Shown here piece after piece: positions 49,204 to 62,580 of a stretch of 64,000 bases of DNA. Source of the stretch: Neobacillus ginsengisoli (GTDB lineage: Bacteria > Bacillota > Bacilli > Bacillales_B > DSM-18226); contig NZ_JAUSTW010000010.1 of assembly GCF_030813055.1 (NCBI RefSeq), forward strand, positions 61,102-125,101, given 5' to 3'. The notes below the pieces were generated by a model, which was given only the letters and a program-made list of their open reading frames with translations, was not told the origin of the DNA and searched no databases. The stretch's first letter is position 1; every line of letters begins with the position of its first letter. Made by a program: the position numbers and the translations under genes.

Positions 49204-49506
49204 GTGAATATTAAACCGAATATAAGTATTTTGAATGCTTTAATACGAATCACGATTGGATTAACTGTCTTATCTTGGTGCACGGCAAAACTTGTTAAAC
49301 AGCCTTGGAGAGATTCCTATCTGTTTGTTGCATTATGCGGAGCAATGAAGGTTGCCGAGGGTATTGTTCGTTTTTGCCCTGTTACTGCCTTATGTGAAAG
49401 ATATCAAAATTGGATGGAAGACCAAAATCGTACACAGAATTCCGTTGAAGAGGCGGATGGATCAAATACCGATATCGATCAGGTACTCCCTTACAATCCT
49501 TCTTAA
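49204..49506 (+). CDS. DUF2892 / YgaP-like membrane protein
   Basis: Small protein of about 100 aa with two hydrophobic segments at roughly residues 10-28 and 40-58. KPNISILNALIRITIGLTVLSW and MKVAEGIVRFCPVTALC fit DUF2892 (YgaP transmembrane-type). The tail is acidic (EEADGSNTDIDQ). Two GTGs compete; AAGGAG stands eight bases before the second (49204), so that one is chosen. The function is unknown. It is on the plus strand against the general direction. Confidence 0.75.
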   Translation: MNIKPNISILNALIRITIGLTVLSWCTAKLVKQPWRDSYLFVALCGAMKVAEGIVRFCPVTALCERYQNWMEDQNRTQNSVEEADGSNTDIDQVLPYNPS

Positions 49507-49515
49507 GAAGAAATA

Positions 49516-49539
49516 GGGACTGACCTTATTGGTCAGTCC
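49516..49539. terminator. terminator between DUF2892 gene and purD
   Basis: GGGACTGACC / GGTCAGTCC stem with a five-base loop between convergent stop codons; T-tracts are weak on both sides. Confidence 0.6.
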
Positions 49540-49558
49540 GCGAATATGTTTTGGGAAT

Positions 49559-50827
<1,269 letters not shown>

Positions 50828-50839
50828 TCACACCCCCGC

Positions 50840-52378
50840 TTAATGTTTAAAATGTCTTACTCCCGTAAATACCATGGCAATCCCATATTCATCCGCCTTT
50901 TTGATGGAGTCCTCATCACGGATGGAGCCACCTGGTTGAATAATTGCTGTTATTCCTGCTTTGGCTGCTGCCTCTACGGTATCACCCATTGGGAAAAAGG
51001 CATCAGATGCCAGGGATGCGCCTTCAGCTTTTTTACCTGCCTGCTTTAAGGCAATTTCTGCTGCACCAACGCGATTCATCTGTCCTGCACCAATTCCAAT
51101 GGTCATATCCTCGCTTGTAACAACAATCGCATTCGATTTCACATGTTTAACAACCTTCCAGCCTAACTTTAATGACTCCCACTCTTCATCAGTTGGCTGT
51201 CTTTTCGTCGGAATCGTGATGTTCGCATCCTCTAATGTAAAGCGGTCTTGTTCTTGAACGAGCAATCCGCCCTCAATTGTTGTCATCTTCATTTCCGCTT
51301 TTTTCGCTTGTTCAAATGGAATCGTCAATAAACGAAGATTCTTTTTCCCCGTTAAAATAGCGAGAGCTTCTTCTGAATAAGAAGGGGCAATAATAATTTC
51401 TAAGAAAATTTCATGTAGTTTTTGTGCAGTTTGAGCATCTACTTCCTGGTTAAAAGCAATGATGCCGCCAAAAATAGAAACAGGGTCTGCAGCGAACGCT
51501 TTTGTAAAAGCTTCATATCCCGTTTTTCCTGTACCAACACCGCATGGATTCATATGTTTTACCGCTACTGCAGCTGGTTCTGTAAATTCCTTCACAATCT
51601 GAAGTGCGGCATCAGCATCATTGATATTATTATAGGAAAGCTCTTTTCCGTGAAGCTGCTCCGCATTAGCAATAGAGAACGTTGATCCGAGCGGTCTCTT
51701 ATAAAAAGCTGCATTTTGATGAGGATTTTCCCCATAACGCAGTGCTTGCTTTAATTCATAGGTCACTGTTAATTTTTCAGGCATTTCCTCCTGAGCTAAA
51801 TCAGTCATGTACTCAGCGATTAATGCATCATAGGCTGCCGTGTGGCGGAAAACCTTCGCCGACAGCTTTCTTCTCGTTGCCAGACTTGTTTCACCGTCAG
51901 ACTTTAATTCTGTTAAAACCGTTTGATAATCAGCCGGGTCAACCACAACTGTCACATATTGATGATTTTTCGCTGAAGCACGAAGCATTGTCGGACCGCC
52001 AATATCAATATTCTCGATCGCATCAGCAACAGTCACCCCGGGCTTTTCAATCGTTTGCTGAAATGGATAGAGATTCACACACACTAATTGGATGGGCTGG
52101 ATTTGGTGTTCATTCAATTGCTGTTGATGCTGCTCATCATCATGCTTGGCTAAAAGGGCACCATGAATAAAAGGGTTTAACGTCTTGACACGTCCTTCCA
52201 GGATCTCAGGAAATCCAGTTACATCACTCACACTTAGGACAGGGATTCCTTGTTCTTGAAGGGCTTTTTTCGTCCCTCCCGTAGAAATGAGTTCGAAACC
52301 GAGGCTGACAAGATTTTTGGCAAACTCGGTAATTCCATTTTTATCGGAAACACTAATAAGCGCGCGTTTTTTTGTCAT
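50840..52378 (-). CDS. purH: bifunctional AICAR transformylase / IMP cyclohydrolase
   Basis: Last two steps to IMP. Residues 1-195 are the MGS-like cyclohydrolase with [18 protein letters not shown] and [14 protein letters not shown]; the transformylase half contains [15 protein letters not shown] and [14 protein letters not shown] (the histidine is part of the catalytic KH pair). 512 aa. Its ribosome site AGGAGGAG lies inside the end of purN, giving a 26-base overlap. Confidence 0.97.
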   Translation of the reverse strand: MTKKRALISVSDKNGITEFAKNLVSLGFELISTGGTKKALQEQGIPVLSVSDVTGFPEILEGRVKTLNPFIHGALLAKHDDEQHQQQLNEHQIQPIQLVCVNLYPFQQTIEKPGVTVADAIENIDIGGPTMLRASAKNHQYVTVVVDPADYQTVLTELKSDGETSLATRRKLSAKVFRHTAAYDALIAEYMTDLAQEEMPEKLTVTYELKQALRYGENPHQNAAFYKRPLGSTFSIANAEQLHGKELSYNNINDADAALQIVKEFTEPAAVAVKHMNPCGVGTGKTGYEAFTKAFAADPVSIFGGIIAFNQEVDAQTAQKLHEIFLEIIIAPSYSEEALAILTGKKNLRLLTIPFEQAKKAEMKMTTIEGGLLVQEQDRFTLEDANITIPTKRQPTDEEWESLKLGWKVVKHVKSNAIVVTSEDMTIGIGAGQMNRVGAAEIALKQAGKKAEGASLASDAFFPMGDTVEAAAKAGITAIIQPGGSIRDEDSIKKADEYGIAMVFTGVRHFKH

Positions 52379-52955
52379 TTGTAACTCCTCCTTGTGTTAG
52401 CAGCATCTGTAAAATCGATGGATATAGCTTGTGCTCAATTTTATGAATTTTCTCTTGCAGGCTTTTTCTTGTTTCATTTTTATCTAAGCGCACCCGCTCC
52501 TGGACAATAATCGGTCCTGTATCCATTCCTTCGTCAACAAAGTGGATGGTGACACCGCTCCATTTCGCTCTGGCAACCAATGCCTGGCCAATTGCATCCT
52601 TACCGGGAAAGTCAGGCAACAAGGATGGATGGATGTTGACAATCCGCCCTTCAAATTCTCTTAATAATGTTGAACCAATTAACCGCATGTAACCTGCTAA
52701 GACAATAAATTCCACCTGATGTTTTTTTAATTCTGCCAAGATTTCATTTTCATAGTCTTCCTTACTGCTATAGTCTTTAGCCTTAAAAACAAAGCTGGGA
52801 ATCCCTGCCATTTCGGCTCGCTCGAGACAAATTGCACCCGGTCGATCACAAACGAGAAGAGAAAGGTTTGCATCAAGCTCTCCTGCTTGAACAACATCTA
52901 CAATGGCTTGAAAATTGCTTCCGCTACCCGACGCAAACACAGCGATATTTTTCAT
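52353..52955 (-). CDS. purN: phosphoribosylglycinamide formyltransferase
   Basis: Formylates GAR with 10-formyl-THF, step 3. [16 protein letters not shown] at 4-19 binds phosphate; [17 protein letters not shown] near 107-123 has the catalytic histidine region; [12 protein letters not shown] near 140-151 has the catalytic aspartate. 200 aa. Overlaps purM by four bases (ATGA) and purH by 26. Confidence 0.96.
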   Translation of the reverse strand: MKNIAVFASGSGSNFQAIVDVVQAGELDANLSLLVCDRPGAICLERAEMAGIPSFVFKAKDYSSKEDYENEILAELKKHQVEFIVLAGYMRLIGSTLLREFEGRIVNIHPSLLPDFPGKDAIGQALVARAKWSGVTIHFVDEGMDTGPIIVQERVRLDKNETRKSLQEKIHKIEHKLYPSILQMLLTQGGVTNDKKTRAY

Positions 52956-53986
52956 TTTCTTCCTCCATCACCGGTAATCGTGATCCCGTCATTTTCCGTT
53001 ACAACACCAATTTCATACGCCGTTTCACCGCATTGACTAAAATGTTCCAACACTGCGTCAGCATCTTTGCGATCGACTGCTATTACCATGCCGATTCCCA
53101 TGTTAAAGATATTATACATCTCTTGCGGATTGATTTGTCCAAGGGAAGATAGCAAACGGAACACCGGTGGAATGCTCCAGCTGTTTTCATAGATTTCCGC
53201 ACCAAGACCTGCAGGCAGCATCCTTGGAATATTCTCGATAAAACCGCCGCCGGTGATATGAGCCATCCCTTTTAAGGTGAATTTTTTCATAGCAGATAAA
53301 ATCGGTTTCACATAAATTTTTGTCGGTTTGAGTAGTTCCTCGCCTAATGTACACCCTAGTTCCGCAACAAATTCGGTTAACGACGAATCTGCAAATACTT
53401 TCCGAACAAGTGAATAGCCATTGCTGTGAATCCCGCTTGAAGAGAGGCCGATGAGCACATCTCCGGAGCGGATCGTTTCCCCTGTGATTACAGCAGATTT
53501 TTCGCAGGCGCCCACTGAAAAACCTGCGAGGTCGTACTCATCTTTACTATATAAACCGGGCATTTCTGCCGTTTCTCCGCCAATTAACGCACAGCCGGCC
53601 TGCTCGCAGCCATCGGCAATGCCTTTAACAATCGCTTCGATTTTTTCAGGAACCGCTTTTCCGCAGGCAATATAGTCGAGAAAATATAACGGCTCAGCAC
53701 CTTGTACCACAATGTCATTCACACACATCGCTACAGCATCAATGCCGATCGTGTCGTGTCGGTCCATCATAAAGGCAATCATCAGCTTCGTACCGACCCC
53801 GTCGGTCCCTGATACAAGAACGGGTTCTTTTAAGTTTAGGGCTGACAGATCGAACATGCCGCCGAAACCGCCCAAGCCTCCCAGTACTCCGGCCCGTGCC
53901 GTTTTTTGAACATGCTTTTTCATTCTCGAAACAGCTTCATAGCCCGCTTCGATGTCTACTCCTGCTGCTTTATATGCATTAGCCAT
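52952..53986 (-). CDS. purM: phosphoribosylformylglycinamidine cyclo-ligase
   Basis: AIR synthetase, step 5, using ATP to close the imidazole ring. The start [22 protein letters not shown], then [32 protein letters not shown] and [16 protein letters not shown], are the family signature. 344 aa. AGGAGGGG precedes the ATG; 11 bases after purF. Confidence 0.97.
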   Translation of the reverse strand: MANAYKAAGVDIEAGYEAVSRMKKHVQKTARAGVLGGLGGFGGMFDLSALNLKEPVLVSGTDGVGTKLMIAFMMDRHDTIGIDAVAMCVNDIVVQGAEPLYFLDYIACGKAVPEKIEAIVKGIADGCEQAGCALIGGETAEMPGLYSKDEYDLAGFSVGACEKSAVITGETIRSGDVLIGLSSSGIHSNGYSLVRKVFADSSLTEFVAELGCTLGEELLKPTKIYVKPILSAMKKFTLKGMAHITGGGFIENIPRMLPAGLGAEIYENSWSIPPVFRLLSSLGQINPQEMYNIFNMGIGMVIAVDRKDADAVLEHFSQCGETAYEIGVVTENDGITITGDGGRK

Positions 53987-53997
53987 GACTGCCCCTC

Positions 53998-55410
53998 CTA
54001 TTTTTGATAATAATATTGCAATGTATCAGGATAAATTTCTGTTGGGTATTTTCCGGTAAAACAACCAAGACAGTACCCTTCTGTTCCCTCACCGTCTTTT
54101 TTACCGATGGCTTCAACCATTCCTTCTACACTTAAAAATGTTAGTGAATCCGCACCAATCAGTTCTCTTATTTCCTCTACTGAATTACCAGAAGCTATCA
54201 ATTCTTCCTTCGTTGATGTATCAATCCCATAGAAACACGGATTTTTAATGGGCGGCGAACTGATGACTACATGGACCTCAGTCGCTCCTGCATCTTTTAA
54301 CATCGTCACGATACGACGGCTGGTTGTTCCCCTAACAATCGAATCGTCAACCATGATGACACGCTTTCCTTCTACAACACCCCGAACCGGTGATAGTTTC
54401 ATTTTTACCCCTTGCTCCCTTAGTGATTGCGAAGGCTGGATGAAGGTACGTCCGACATAACGATTTTTAACTAAGCCCATTTCATAGGGAATTCCTGCTG
54501 CCTCGGCATAGCCGATTGCGGCTGAAATGCTGGAATCCGGTACACCTGTAACGACGTCCGCTTCAATCGGAGCTTCAACCGCCAATCGTTTCCCAAGATT
54601 TTTACGGGCGGTATGAACATTGATACCTTGAATATCACTGTCAGGTCTTGAAAAATAAATATACTCCATTGTACAAATTGCTTTCGTGGTACTGACGGCA
54701 AATCGTTCAGATGTTAGACCATCGTCGTTTATAATTAAAAGTTCTCCCGGCTGGATATCGCGAATATATTCAGCTCCTACAACATCAAAGGCACATGTCT
54801 CTGATGCAACAACATACGCATCACCAAGGCAGCCAAGCGAAAGTGGTCTCAAGCCGTGGGGATCGAGCGCCACCATTAGCTCCGTTTCCGTCATAATTAA
54901 ATAGGCATAAGCGCCTTTTAACATCGAAAGAGCATTTTTAGCACGATCTTTTGAATCAGAAAAACCGCTTCTCTTCATTAAATGAGCCAAAACTTCCGTA
55001 TCTGAGCTCGTTTGAAAAATGCTTCCCTGTGCTTCAAGCTGATGTTTTAAGACATTGGCGTTGACCAAATTTCCATTATGAGCAAGCGCAAGGCTGCCGC
55101 TTTGTGAATGGAACAAGAGCGGCTGGACGTTCTCATAGCCGCCACCGCCGGCAGTGGCATAACGAACATGGCCGATGGCCGCAGTCCCTATTAATTCCTG
55201 CATCACATTTGATGTAAAAATCTCAGAGACTAAACCTTCGCCCTTTGCACCTTTAAGCGTTTTTCCGTCGGATACCACGATACCGGTACCTTCTTGACCG
55301 CGATGCTGAAGACTATGAAGGCCGTAATAGGTAAGCTGTGCAGCATCAGGATGTCCCCAGACGCCAAAAATTCCGCACTCTTCATTCAATCCCTTTATTT
55401 CAGCAAGCAT
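53998..55410 (-). CDS. purF: amidophosphoribosyltransferase
   Basis: First committed enzyme: PRPP plus glutamine gives phosphoribosylamine. An 11-residue propeptide ends before C12 in [11 protein letters not shown], the N-terminal nucleophile after processing. The Ntn-glutaminase half is followed by the PRTase half with [17 protein letters not shown] [16 protein letters not shown]. The Bacillus type carries a [4Fe-4S] cluster; cysteines near the C-terminus (GYCLGCF) fit. 470 aa. Overlaps purL by 16 bases. Confidence 0.97.
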   Translation of the reverse strand: MLAEIKGLNEECGIFGVWGHPDAAQLTYYGLHSLQHRGQEGTGIVVSDGKTLKGAKGEGLVSEIFTSNVMQELIGTAAIGHVRYATAGGGGYENVQPLLFHSQSGSLALAHNGNLVNANVLKHQLEAQGSIFQTSSDTEVLAHLMKRSGFSDSKDRAKNALSMLKGAYAYLIMTETELMVALDPHGLRPLSLGCLGDAYVVASETCAFDVVGAEYIRDIQPGELLIINDDGLTSERFAVSTTKAICTMEYIYFSRPDSDIQGINVHTARKNLGKRLAVEAPIEADVVTGVPDSSISAAIGYAEAAGIPYEMGLVKNRYVGRTFIQPSQSLREQGVKMKLSPVRGVVEGKRVIMVDDSIVRGTTSRRIVTMLKDAGATEVHVVISSPPIKNPCFYGIDTSTKEELIASGNSVEEIRELIGADSLTFLSVEGMVEAIGKKDGEGTEGYCLGCFTGKYPTEIYPDTLQYYYQK

Positions 55411-57611
55411 GGGATAGCTCCTTTCCAGGCATCTTTCAATTGTTCAACCGAAGCTTCAAGTGCAATTTTCTTTTCCGTTAAAACGCGAAGCGTCCCTGAA
55501 TTATTCACTTCTCCGATGTGCAATGCTGCTACTAGACTCTCAAACTCCGTTTGATGTTCTTTTTTTACAGTTAAAAGAAAACGGGATTGCGTTTCACTAA
55601 ACAAAGCCACTACAGGGTTTCCTGTAATATTCACTTCTGCACCAAGATGTCCGCCGGCAAAAAGACATTCTGATAATGCTACTGCTAATCCGCCTTCGGA
55701 AAGATCATGGGCTGATTGCACCACTCCCGCACGGATGGCTGCAAGAATTTGGTTTTGTCTATCTTTTTCAAGATTCACATTTAACTCCGGAGCTTTGCCA
55801 AAGATCTTACCGTGCTGTAGTTTTTGAAGTTCGCTGCCGCCGAATTCAGCCTTTGTTTCACCCACTAAATAAATAAGGTCGCCATTATCTTTAAAATGCT
55901 GGGTTGTAATATCGTCAATATCGCTGACCAATCCAACCATGCCAATCACAGGTGTTGGATAAATCGCTGTTCCGCTCGTTTCATTGTATAAAGAGACGTT
56001 GCCGCCAATTACTGGTGTCTGAAGGACGCGGCAAGCTTCACTTATTCCATCTGCTGCTTTTTCAATCTGCCAGAAAACTTCCGGTTTCTCCGGGTTTCCA
56101 AAATTTAAATTATCCGTAATTGCCAATGGCTCCGCACCTGAACAAATGATATTTCTCGCTGCTTCCGCTACTGCAATTTTCCCGCCGACTTCCGGATCCA
56201 AATAGACATAACGGGAGTTGCAATCTGTTGTCATCGCTAAAGCTTTCCGGGTTCCGCGAATTCTGACCACCGCAGCATCAGAACCGGGGGCAATGACTGT
56301 ATTGGTTCGTACCATATAGTCGTATTGCTCATACACCCATTCCTTGCTGGCAACGGTTGGCTGACTTAAGATTTTTAAAAGCGTTTCTTTTGCGTCATCA
56401 ATCTGTGGAACTATATCTTCCATTGCTTGGAATTCAGCAAAATAGCTTGGTTCTTTTGAAGGTTTATGATAGACCGGTGCATCCTCTGCTAATGCATCAA
56501 CCGGAACATCGGCAACGATTTCTCCATTATGAATAAGACGCAGTTTTTTATCGCTTGTAACCGTACCGATTCCAACTGCTTCTAAACCGTATTTCGCAAA
56601 AAGATCAACGATTTCTTGTTCTCTGCCTTTTTGAACGACAATCAGCATCCGTTCTTGAGATTCGGACAGCATCATTTCATAAGCAGACATTCCCGTTTCC
56701 CGCTGTGGAACAAGGTCTAAGTTCATCTCAATCCCCATTCCCGCTTTGCTTGCCATTTCAGCAGAGGAACTGACCAATCCTGCTGCGCCCATATCCTGAA
56801 TACCTACAAGTGAATCAAAATGTATTAACTCTAGGCATGCTTCTAACAGCAATTTCTCCATAAATGGGTCGCCTACCTGAACAGCCGGGCGATCTTCATT
56901 GGATTGTTCTGTTAATTCTTCAGAGGCAAACGTCGCACCATGAATGCCGTCGCGGCCTGTTTTGGCGCCGACATACATAACGGTATTGCCTTCACCGTGT
57001 GCCTGCCCTTTTTTAATATCCTTATGGTCAATCAACCCAACACACATCGCATTGACTAATGGATTGCCTTCATAGCATGGGTCAAATTGAATTTCGCCGC
57101 CTACAGTTGGAATACCAATACAATTTCCATATCCTGCAATACCGGCAACTACTTCTTTAAATAAATAGCGTACCCGTGCGGAATCCAGTTCACCAAAGCG
57201 AAGCGAGTTTAACATGGCGATTGGCCGTGCGCCCATGGAAAAAACATCACGGATAATCCCGCCTACGCCTGTTGCCGCACCTTGATACGGTTCAATCGCT
57301 GACGGATGGTTATGACTTTCGATTTTAAAAACAACTGCCTGATCATCACCGATATCAACAATCCCTGCGCCCTCACCGGGACCCTGAAGGACACGGTCAC
57401 CAGTAACAGGAAACTTTCTAAGTACAGGCTTTGAATTTTTATAGCTGCAATGCTCGGACCACATAACGGAGAAAAGTCCGGTTTCAGTATAATTTGGTGT
57501 ACGTCCAAGAATGTTCTCAATCAATGCAAATTCTTCATCGGACAAACCCATCTGCTGGTAAAGTTTTTCTGTTTTCACTTGCTGCGTACTTGGCTCAAGC
57601 TTTAACAACAT
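55395..57611 (-). CDS. purL: phosphoribosylformylglycinamidine synthase II
   Basis: Small-type PurL (738 aa), the ATP-binding subunit of FGAM synthetase, step 4; it works with PurQ and Pur[20 protein letters not shown] holds the catalytic histidine region; [21 protein letters not shown] and [15 protein letters not shown] are characteristic. It starts inside the end of purQ (17-base overlap) with GGAGGGA upstream. Confidence 0.97.
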   Translation of the reverse strand: MLLKLEPSTQQVKTEKLYQQMGLSDEEFALIENILGRTPNYTETGLFSVMWSEHCSYKNSKPVLRKFPVTGDRVLQGPGEGAGIVDIGDDQAVVFKIESHNHPSAIEPYQGAATGVGGIIRDVFSMGARPIAMLNSLRFGELDSARVRYLFKEVVAGIAGYGNCIGIPTVGGEIQFDPCYEGNPLVNAMCVGLIDHKDIKKGQAHGEGNTVMYVGAKTGRDGIHGATFASEELTEQSNEDRPAVQVGDPFMEKLLLEACLELIHFDSLVGIQDMGAAGLVSSSAEMASKAGMGIEMNLDLVPQRETGMSAYEMMLSESQERMLIVVQKGREQEIVDLFAKYGLEAVGIGTVTSDKKLRLIHNGEIVADVPVDALAEDAPVYHKPSKEPSYFAEFQAMEDIVPQIDDAKETLLKILSQPTVASKEWVYEQYDYMVRTNTVIAPGSDAAVVRIRGTRKALAMTTDCNSRYVYLDPEVGGKIAVAEAARNIICSGAEPLAITDNLNFGNPEKPEVFWQIEKAADGISEACRVLQTPVIGGNVSLYNETSGTAIYPTPVIGMVGLVSDIDDITTQHFKDNGDLIYLVGETKAEFGGSELQKLQHGKIFGKAPELNVNLEKDRQNQILAAIRAGVVQSAHDLSEGGLAVALSECLFAGGHLGAEVNITGNPVVALFSETQSRFLLTVKKEHQTEFESLVAALHIGEVNNSGTLRVLTEKKIALEASVEQLKDAWKGAIPCLLK

Positions 57612-58278
57612 GTGCTTCCCTCCAATTCTTTACAATCGATTGAAACAATTTCAGTCCATCAGCACCGCCCAAAAGCTTATCGACCGCTCTTTCCGGGTGG
57701 GGCATCATTCCAAGAACATTCCCTTTTTCATTTGTAATTCCAGCAATATCAGCAAGGCTTCCGTTCGGGTTCTGCTGATATGTAAAGACGATTTGATTGT
57801 TTTCCTTTAATTTCTCGAGCGTTTCCTCGTCACAATAGTAGTTTCCTTCTCCGTGCGCAACCGGGATCATGATCGTTTGTCCTTCGCTATATTCACCCGT
57901 AAACATTGTCTGCTTGTTTTCTACCTTTAATTCAACCGGCTTACAAATAAAGGATAGGCTCGCGTTTCGTCTCATCGCTCCTGGAAGTAATCCTGCTTCG
58001 AGGAGAATCTGAAATCCGTTACATACTCCTAAAACCGGCTTACCTGCTTCTGCAGCTTTTATTACTTCCTTCATGACATTACTAAATCTGGCGATAGCTC
58101 CAGTGCGCAAGTAGTCACCATATGAAAAACCGCCCGGGAGCAAAATTCCGTCAAACTCTTCAAGGCTTTCTGTATCGTGCCAAACATATTCAACCTGCTC
58201 TCCAAGTTCATCTTGAATGGCATGGAACATATCAACGTCACAATTCGATCCTGGAAAGACGATTACCGCAAATTTCAC
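57595..58278 (-). CDS. purQ: phosphoribosylformylglycinamidine synthase I (glutaminase)
   Basis: Class-I glutaminase subunit of FGAM synthetase. C86 in [11 protein letters not shown] is the nucleophile, with MPHPERAVD near the end giving the catalytic His/Glu. The start is GTG at 58278, overlapping the purS stop (GTGA); this gives 227 aa, the length known for Bacillus. The frame opens slightly earlier at 58290 without support. Confidence 0.96.
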   Translation of the reverse strand: MKFAVIVFPGSNCDVDMFHAIQDELGEQVEYVWHDTESLEEFDGILLPGGFSYGDYLRTGAIARFSNVMKEVIKAAEAGKPVLGVCNGFQILLEAGLLPGAMRRNASLSFICKPVELKVENKQTMFTGEYSEGQTIMIPVAHGEGNYYCDEETLEKLKENNQIVFTYQQNPNGSLADIAGITNEKGNVLGMMPHPERAVDKLLGGADGLKLFQSIVKNWREAHVVKA

Positions 58279-58529
58279 TGAGTAACACACTCCTCTACTT
58301 CGTAACGGTAATCTTCAATAACCGGATTCGCTAACAGATTGTTACAGATTTCATTCACTACATCGTTAATATCCTGCTCTGATTTCTCAATTGTTAGCTC
58401 CATATATTTACCGATTCGGACATCGGCTACTTCCTTATAATTTAGAGAATGTAAAGAATTCGTTACTGCCTTACCCTGTGGATCTAATACACTTTCTCTT
58501 AACGTGACAAATACCTTAACTTTATACAT
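58275..58529 (-). CDS. purS: phosphoribosylformylglycinamidine synthase subunit PurS
   Basis: Small structural subunit of 84 aa that links PurL and Pur[21 protein letters not shown] at 3-22 and [12 protein letters not shown] near 37-48 are the family pattern. It overlaps purC by eight bases and purQ by four. Confidence 0.95.
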   Translation of the reverse strand: MYKVKVFVTLRESVLDPQGKAVTNSLHSLNYKEVADVRIGKYMELTIEKSEQDINDVVNEICNNLLANPVIEDYRYEVEECVTQ

Positions 58530-59235
58530 GCTGATGTCCTCCTAATCTCGCTAAAATATTTTCATATGCATCTGTTAAATTCCCTAAATCTCGACGGAAT
58601 ACATCTTTATCGAGCTTTTCATTCGTATTTTTATCCCAAAATCGACATGTGTCAGGGGATATTTCATCAGCAAGTAAAATTTGACCTTGATTGTCTTTTC
58701 CAAACTCAAGTTTAAAATCGATGAGACGGATTCCAAGCCCATCAAAAAAGCTCAATAAAACAGTGTTTATTTTTAATGCTTTTTCACGTAAAACTGCGAT
58801 TTCTTCCGCTGTTGCCAAGTTTAACTCAAGAATATGATCGTTTGTTAGGAGCGGGTCTCCAAGTTCATCATTTTTTAAATAAAACTCAACGATTGGTGCA
58901 GTTAATTCCTTTCCTTCTTCGACTCCTAATCTTTTTGAAAAGCTCCCTGCCGCTACATTCCGAACCACAGTTTCGAGCGGGATGATCGTTACTTTTTTCA
59001 CGAGCTGTTCCGTTTCTGAAACTTGCTCGATAAAGTGAGAATCAATTCCAGCTTCTTTTAACTGTAAAAATAGCAAACTGGTAATCTCGTTATTTAAACG
59101 TCCTTTACCGGTTATATTTGCTTTCTTTTCCCCGTTAAAAGCTGTTGCCGAATCCTTGTACTCAACCAAAACGATCTGTTCATTTTCTGTTGTATAAATT
59201 CTTTTCGCTTTTCCTTCATATAGAAGTTCTTTCAT
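58522..59235 (-). CDS. purC: SAICAR synthetase
   Basis: Phosphoribosylaminoimidazole-succinocarboxamide synthase, joins aspartate to [21 protein letters not shown] at the start, [19 protein letters not shown] [21 protein letters not shown] near 83-103 and LIDFKLEFG near 175 fit the family. The start at 59235 with GGAGG upstream gives 237 aa. About 70 bases after purB. Confidence 0.96.
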   Translation of the reverse strand: MKELLYEGKAKRIYTTENEQIVLVEYKDSATAFNGEKKANITGKGRLNNEITSLLFLQLKEAGIDSHFIEQVSETEQLVKKVTIIPLETVVRNVAAGSFSKRLGVEEGKELTAPIVEFYLKNDELGDPLLTNDHILELNLATAEEIAVLREKALKINTVLLSFFDGLGIRLIDFKLEFGKDNQGQILLADEISPDTCRFWDKNTNEKLDKDVFRRDLGNLTDAYENILARLGGHQHV

Positions 59236-59308
59236 CAGGAACGCCTCCAGGTTTCGCAATATTAGGAATCTTCAGGATAAAACAGAGGGGCAATGCAAGC
59301 CCCTTTAA

Positions 59309-60607
59309 TTATTCATTTAAGCCTAATCGTTCAAAAATGGTATTTACATGCTGCAGGTGATAGTTATAATCAAAACAATCGGCAATTTCTTCTGGTGAAA
59401 TTAATGCCGTAATTTTCGCTTCTGCTTCAATCAAACCGCGGAAAGGAACTTGTTTTTCCCATGCTTCCATAGCCTTCGGCTGTACGGTGTCATATGCTTC
59501 TTCACGTGATAATCCTTTATCAATAAGAGCAAGAAGCACACGTTGTGAATAGATCAAGCCGAGTGTGCGGTCCATGTTCCGTTTCATATTTTCCGGATAG
59601 ACAGTCAGGTTTTTAATTATATTACCAAAGCGGTTAAGCATGTAATTCAAGCCAATTGTGGCATCCGGTAAAATAATCCTTTCTGCTGAGGAGTGAGAAA
59701 TATCACGTTCATGCCAAAGCGGTACATTTTCATAAGCAGTCAGCATATAACCGCGAATTACACGGGCAATTCCTGTCATATTTTCCGAGCCAATCGGGTT
59801 CCGTTTATGCGGCATCGCTGATGAACCTTTTTGCCCTTTAGCAAAAAATTCTTCGACTTCACGTGTCTCACTTTTTTGCAGTCCACGGACTTCAACAGCA
59901 AACTTTTCAATTGAAGTTGCAATCAAGGCGATGGTTGACATGTAATGGGCATGTCGGTCCCTCTGCAACGTTTGCGTTGAAATAGGAGCACTTTGGAGCC
60001 CAAGCTTCTCACAAACATATTTTTCAACAAAAGGATCAATATTGGCATACGTTCCAACAGCTCCGGAAATTTTCCCGAATTCAACACCCTCTGCCGCCTG
60101 CTTAAAACGCTCAAGGTTCCGTTTCATTTCTTCATACCAGAGGCCAAGCTTCAAGCCAAATGTCGTAGGCTCTGCATGAACCCCGTGTGTACGTCCCATC
60201 ATGACAGTAAATTTATGTTCAATCGCTTTGTTCTTTAAAATCTCAACAAAGTTTTCAAGATCCTTTTGTAAGATAGTATTTGCCTGCTTTAATATATAAG
60301 AAAGTGCCGTGTCTACTACATCTGTAGAGGTTAATCCGTAATGAACCCACTTGCGCTCGTCTCCCAATGTTTCCGAAACTGCCCGCGTAAAGGCAACAAC
60401 ATCATGGCGGGTTTCCTCTTCAATTTCTTTAATCCGTTCAATATCGAAGGAGGCTTTTTCGCGAAGCTTTTGTACATCCTCCTTTGGAATTTCCCCAAGC
60501 TGGGACCATGCTTCACAAGCAAGGATCTCCACCTCGAGCCAGGCGTTAAAGCGGTTCTCTTCCGTCCATATTGCACCCATTTCAGGTCTTGTATAACGAT
60601 CAATCAT
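59309..60607 (-). CDS. purB: adenylosuccinate lyase
   Basis: Removes fumarate from SAICAR and from adenylosuccinate. The fumarase-superfamily signature [16 protein letters not shown] near 262-277 holds the catalytic serine loop; [12 protein letters not shown] near 89-100 and [16 protein letters not shown] near 135-150 hold the catalytic histidine. 432 aa, GGAGG seven bases before the ATG. Confidence 0.97.
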   Translation of the reverse strand: MIDRYTRPEMGAIWTEENRFNAWLEVEILACEAWSQLGEIPKEDVQKLREKASFDIERIKEIEEETRHDVVAFTRAVSETLGDERKWVHYGLTSTDVVDTALSYILKQANTILQKDLENFVEILKNKAIEHKFTVMMGRTHGVHAEPTTFGLKLGLWYEEMKRNLERFKQAAEGVEFGKISGAVGTYANIDPFVEKYVCEKLGLQSAPISTQTLQRDRHAHYMSTIALIATSIEKFAVEVRGLQKSETREVEEFFAKGQKGSSAMPHKRNPIGSENMTGIARVIRGYMLTAYENVPLWHERDISHSSAERIILPDATIGLNYMLNRFGNIIKNLTVYPENMKRNMDRTLGLIYSQRVLLALIDKGLSREEAYDTVQPKAMEAWEKQVPFRGLIEAEAKITALISPEEIADCFDYNYHLQHVNTIFERLGLNE

Positions 60608-60644
60608 CTTTTATCCTCCAAACATTTTTTAATAATTATTCTTT

Positions 60645-61793
60645 CTAAGCCCTTACCATCACTTGATTCCAAACGCCGCTCTTTTCCGCTTCCTCTAGCG
60701 CCGTTTCTACAGATTCGCGAAGCAGTGTAACATGCCCCATTTTCCGTTTAAACTTTGGTTCCTTTTTGCCATAAAGATGTACTTTCCAATCCTTCACGTC
60801 TGATAATTTCTCCAACATGCGAGATTGGTGTTCCCCTAATAGGTTGACCATTACAGCAGGTTTTAATAGCTCTGTACATCCAAGCGGTAAGTTACACACC
60901 GCTCTGATATGCTGTTCAAATTGTGACGTTTCACACGCTTCAATGGAATAATGCCCGGAATTATGCGGTCTTGGAGCAAGCTCGTTTATATAAATCCTAT
61001 CATCTTCAGTTAAAAACATTTCAACAGCCAGTGTTCCAATTAACGTAAAAGCATCGGCGAGCTTCTTAGCATATTGGATGGCTCTTTCTTCTGCCGTTTT
61101 ACTTATTCTGGCAGGAACAATTGTCTGATGGAGAATATTGTTTATATGAACATTTTCCGCTACAGGAAAAACGGTTGTATCACTATTCATACTTCGTGTG
61201 ACGATGACGGAGATCTCTTTTTTAAAAGGAACCCATTTTTCAAGAACACAACTGCCATGCCCCAGTAATTGGGCAGCTACCTCAATTTCCTGCTCATTAC
61301 GAATGACTACTTGGCCTTTTCCATCGTACCCGCCGCGTGAAGTCTTCAAAACAGCCGGTAAACCCAACCTCTTGATACTATCATAGATATCATTTATTGA
61401 ATAAATTTCAGCATACGGTGCCACTTGTACTCCTGCATTCTGTATTGCCCGTTTTTCGGTTATTCGATCTTGAGAAATTTCAAGTAATTTTTTTCCTTGC
61501 GGAACATAGGCATTTTCACAAAGCCAGGAGAGTGCCGCAGAATCAATGTTTTCAAATTCATAGGTAATCACGTCGCTGTTTTCAGCTAACTCCTTGATTG
61601 CATCCATATCATCATAGGAAGCTATTATTTTAGCGTCTGCAATTTGGCCGCAAGGTGAGTCGGCAGTAGGGTCAAGGACAGCAATTCGATAGCCCATTTC
61701 CCGTGCTGAAAGTGCCATCATTCTTCCCAACTGCCCGCCGCCAATAATTCCAACCGTTTGACCAGGTAAAATAACTTTATTAGACAAGTTCAT
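60645..61793 (-). CDS. purK: N5-carboxyaminoimidazole ribonucleotide synthase
   Basis: ATP-grasp enzyme making N5-CAIR from AIR, bicarbonate and [25 protein letters not shown] at the start, [16 protein letters not shown] in the ATP site, and [26 protein letters not shown] near 276-301 (given here in two parts by eye) are typical. About 382 aa. The first ATG at 61793 overlaps the end of purE; a GTG at 61796 is the alternative. Confidence 0.95.
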   Translation of the reverse strand: MNLSNKVILPGQTVGIIGGGQLGRMMALSAREMGYRIAVLDPTADSPCGQIADAKIIASYDDMDAIKELAENSDVITYEFENIDSAALSWLCENAYVPQGKKLLEISQDRITEKRAIQNAGVQVAPYAEIYSINDIYDSIKRLGLPAVLKTSRGGYDGKGQVVIRNEQEIEVAAQLLGHGSCVLEKWVPFKKEISVIVTRSMNSDTTVFPVAENVHINNILHQTIVPARISKTAEERAIQYAKKLADAFTLIGTLAVEMFLTEDDRIYINELAPRPHNSGHYSIEACETSQFEQHIRAVCNLPLGCTELLKPAVMVNLLGEHQSRMLEKLSDVKDWKVHLYGKKEPKFKRKMGHVTLLRESVETALEEAEKSGVWNQVMVRA

Positions 61794-62268
61794 CACTGCT
61801 TTCTATTGCTGCTATTTTTGCTTCCTGACGCATTCTTTCAAGTCGTTCGGTCAATTCTAGATCAGTTATCGATAAAATTTGAGCAGCAAGTAAACCTGCA
61901 TTTGTTGCACCCGCTTTTCCGATTGCGACAGTCGCAACAGGAACTCCCGCCGGCATTTGAACAATGGATAATAAAGAGTCTAAACCATTTAGTGCTTTTG
62001 ACTGAACCGGAATTCCGATAACAGGCAGTGTCGTTTTTGCTGCTACCATTCCCGGTAAGTGTGCAGCCCCTCCTGCACCCGCAATAATTACCTTTATTCC
62101 TCTATTTCGTGCAGAATCTGCAAAATCAAACATTAAATCAGGAGTCCGATGTGCGGAGACAACTCTTTTTTCGTACGGGATGTCTAAACGATCAAGTGTT
62201 TCACATGCATGCTTCATCGTTTCCCAATCGGATTTACTTCCCATTATGACGGCTACTCTCGGGTTCAT
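61780..62268 (-). CDS. purE: N5-carboxyaminoimidazole ribonucleotide mutase
   Basis: Converts N5-CAIR to CAIR; first gene of the operon. [17 protein letters not shown] at residues 5-21, [13 protein letters not shown] near 43-55 and [14 protein letters not shown] near 70-83 are the class-I PurE motifs. The start at 62268 follows GGGGAGGAA and gives 162 aa; the frame back to 62400 crosses the riboswitch terminator and is not coding. Confidence 0.97.
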   Translation of the reverse strand: MNPRVAVIMGSKSDWETMKHACETLDRLDIPYEKRVVSAHRTPDLMFDFADSARNRGIKVIIAGAGGAAHLPGMVAAKTTLPVIGIPVQSKALNGLDSLLSIVQMPAGVPVATVAIGKAGATNAGLLAAQILSITDLELTERLERMRQEAKIAAIESSDELV

Positions 62269-62298
62269 GTTTGTTCCTCCCCAAACTTTTTCCAATAT

Positions 62299-62360
62299 AA
62301 AAAGCCCTAAACAGACACTTTCCCCAATTTTGGTTTGAGAGAAAGCAGTCTGTCCGGGCT
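62299..62360 (-). terminator. riboswitch terminator of the pur operon
   Basis: On the minus strand AGCCC-GGA-CAGAC pairs with GTCTG-TTTA-GGGCT, with an inner CTTTC / GAAAG pairing, followed by TTTTTATATT. It lies between the aptamer and purE and is the expected off-switch when guanine is bound. Confidence 0.85.
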
Positions 62361-62419
62361 GGAAATTCGAACAGAATAATACCTCGAAGTGAGTTAACAC
62401 TTACGGCATCATCCACTTC

Positions 62420-62490
62420 CCCTCATAGTCCAATCATTTACGGTAATTGGGTAGAAACTCATGGGCCATATTCCCATTATTATACGAGGG
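62420..62490 (-). ncRNA. purine riboswitch aptamer, guanine type
   Basis: Minus-strand RNA with the conserved core: P1 from CCCTCGTA and TATGAGGG, J1/2 TATAATAA-like, P2-L2 GGGAATATGGCCC, J2/3 GTTTCTACC and L3 CCGTAAAT. The specificity base in J3/1 (GGACTATGAG) is C, equivalent to C74 of xpt, so guanine or hypoxanthine is the ligand rather than adenine. It heads the purE operon, as in B. subtilis. Confidence 0.95.
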
Positions 62491-62519
62491 TAATACTTTA
62501 TGAACTTTTCGATACCTCT

Positions 62520-62549
62520 ATATTAACAATTATCACTGCAAATGGTCAA
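62520..62549 (-). promoter_or_regulatory. sigma-A promoter of the pur operon
   Basis: Minus-strand TTGACC (62544-62549), 18 bp, TAATAT (62520-62525). It lies about 30 bp upstream of the riboswitch aptamer. Confidence 0.65.
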
Positions 62550-62550
62550 T

Positions 62551-62563
62551 AAAAACGAACATT
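62551..62563 (+). promoter_or_regulatory. PurBox (PurR repressor site)
   Basis: AAAAACGAACATT matches the B. subtilis PurBox AWWWCCGAACWWT at 12 of 13 positions with the CGAAC core intact, directly upstream of the -35 box. The second, usually degenerate, box was not clear. Confidence 0.6.
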
Positions 62564-62580
62564 TTTTTTAATTGGTAAAT

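Noticed and set aside
62269..62400. N-terminal extension of PurE
   Set aside because: The frame passes through the riboswitch terminator hairpin; the ATG at 62268 has a strong ribosome site and the right family start.
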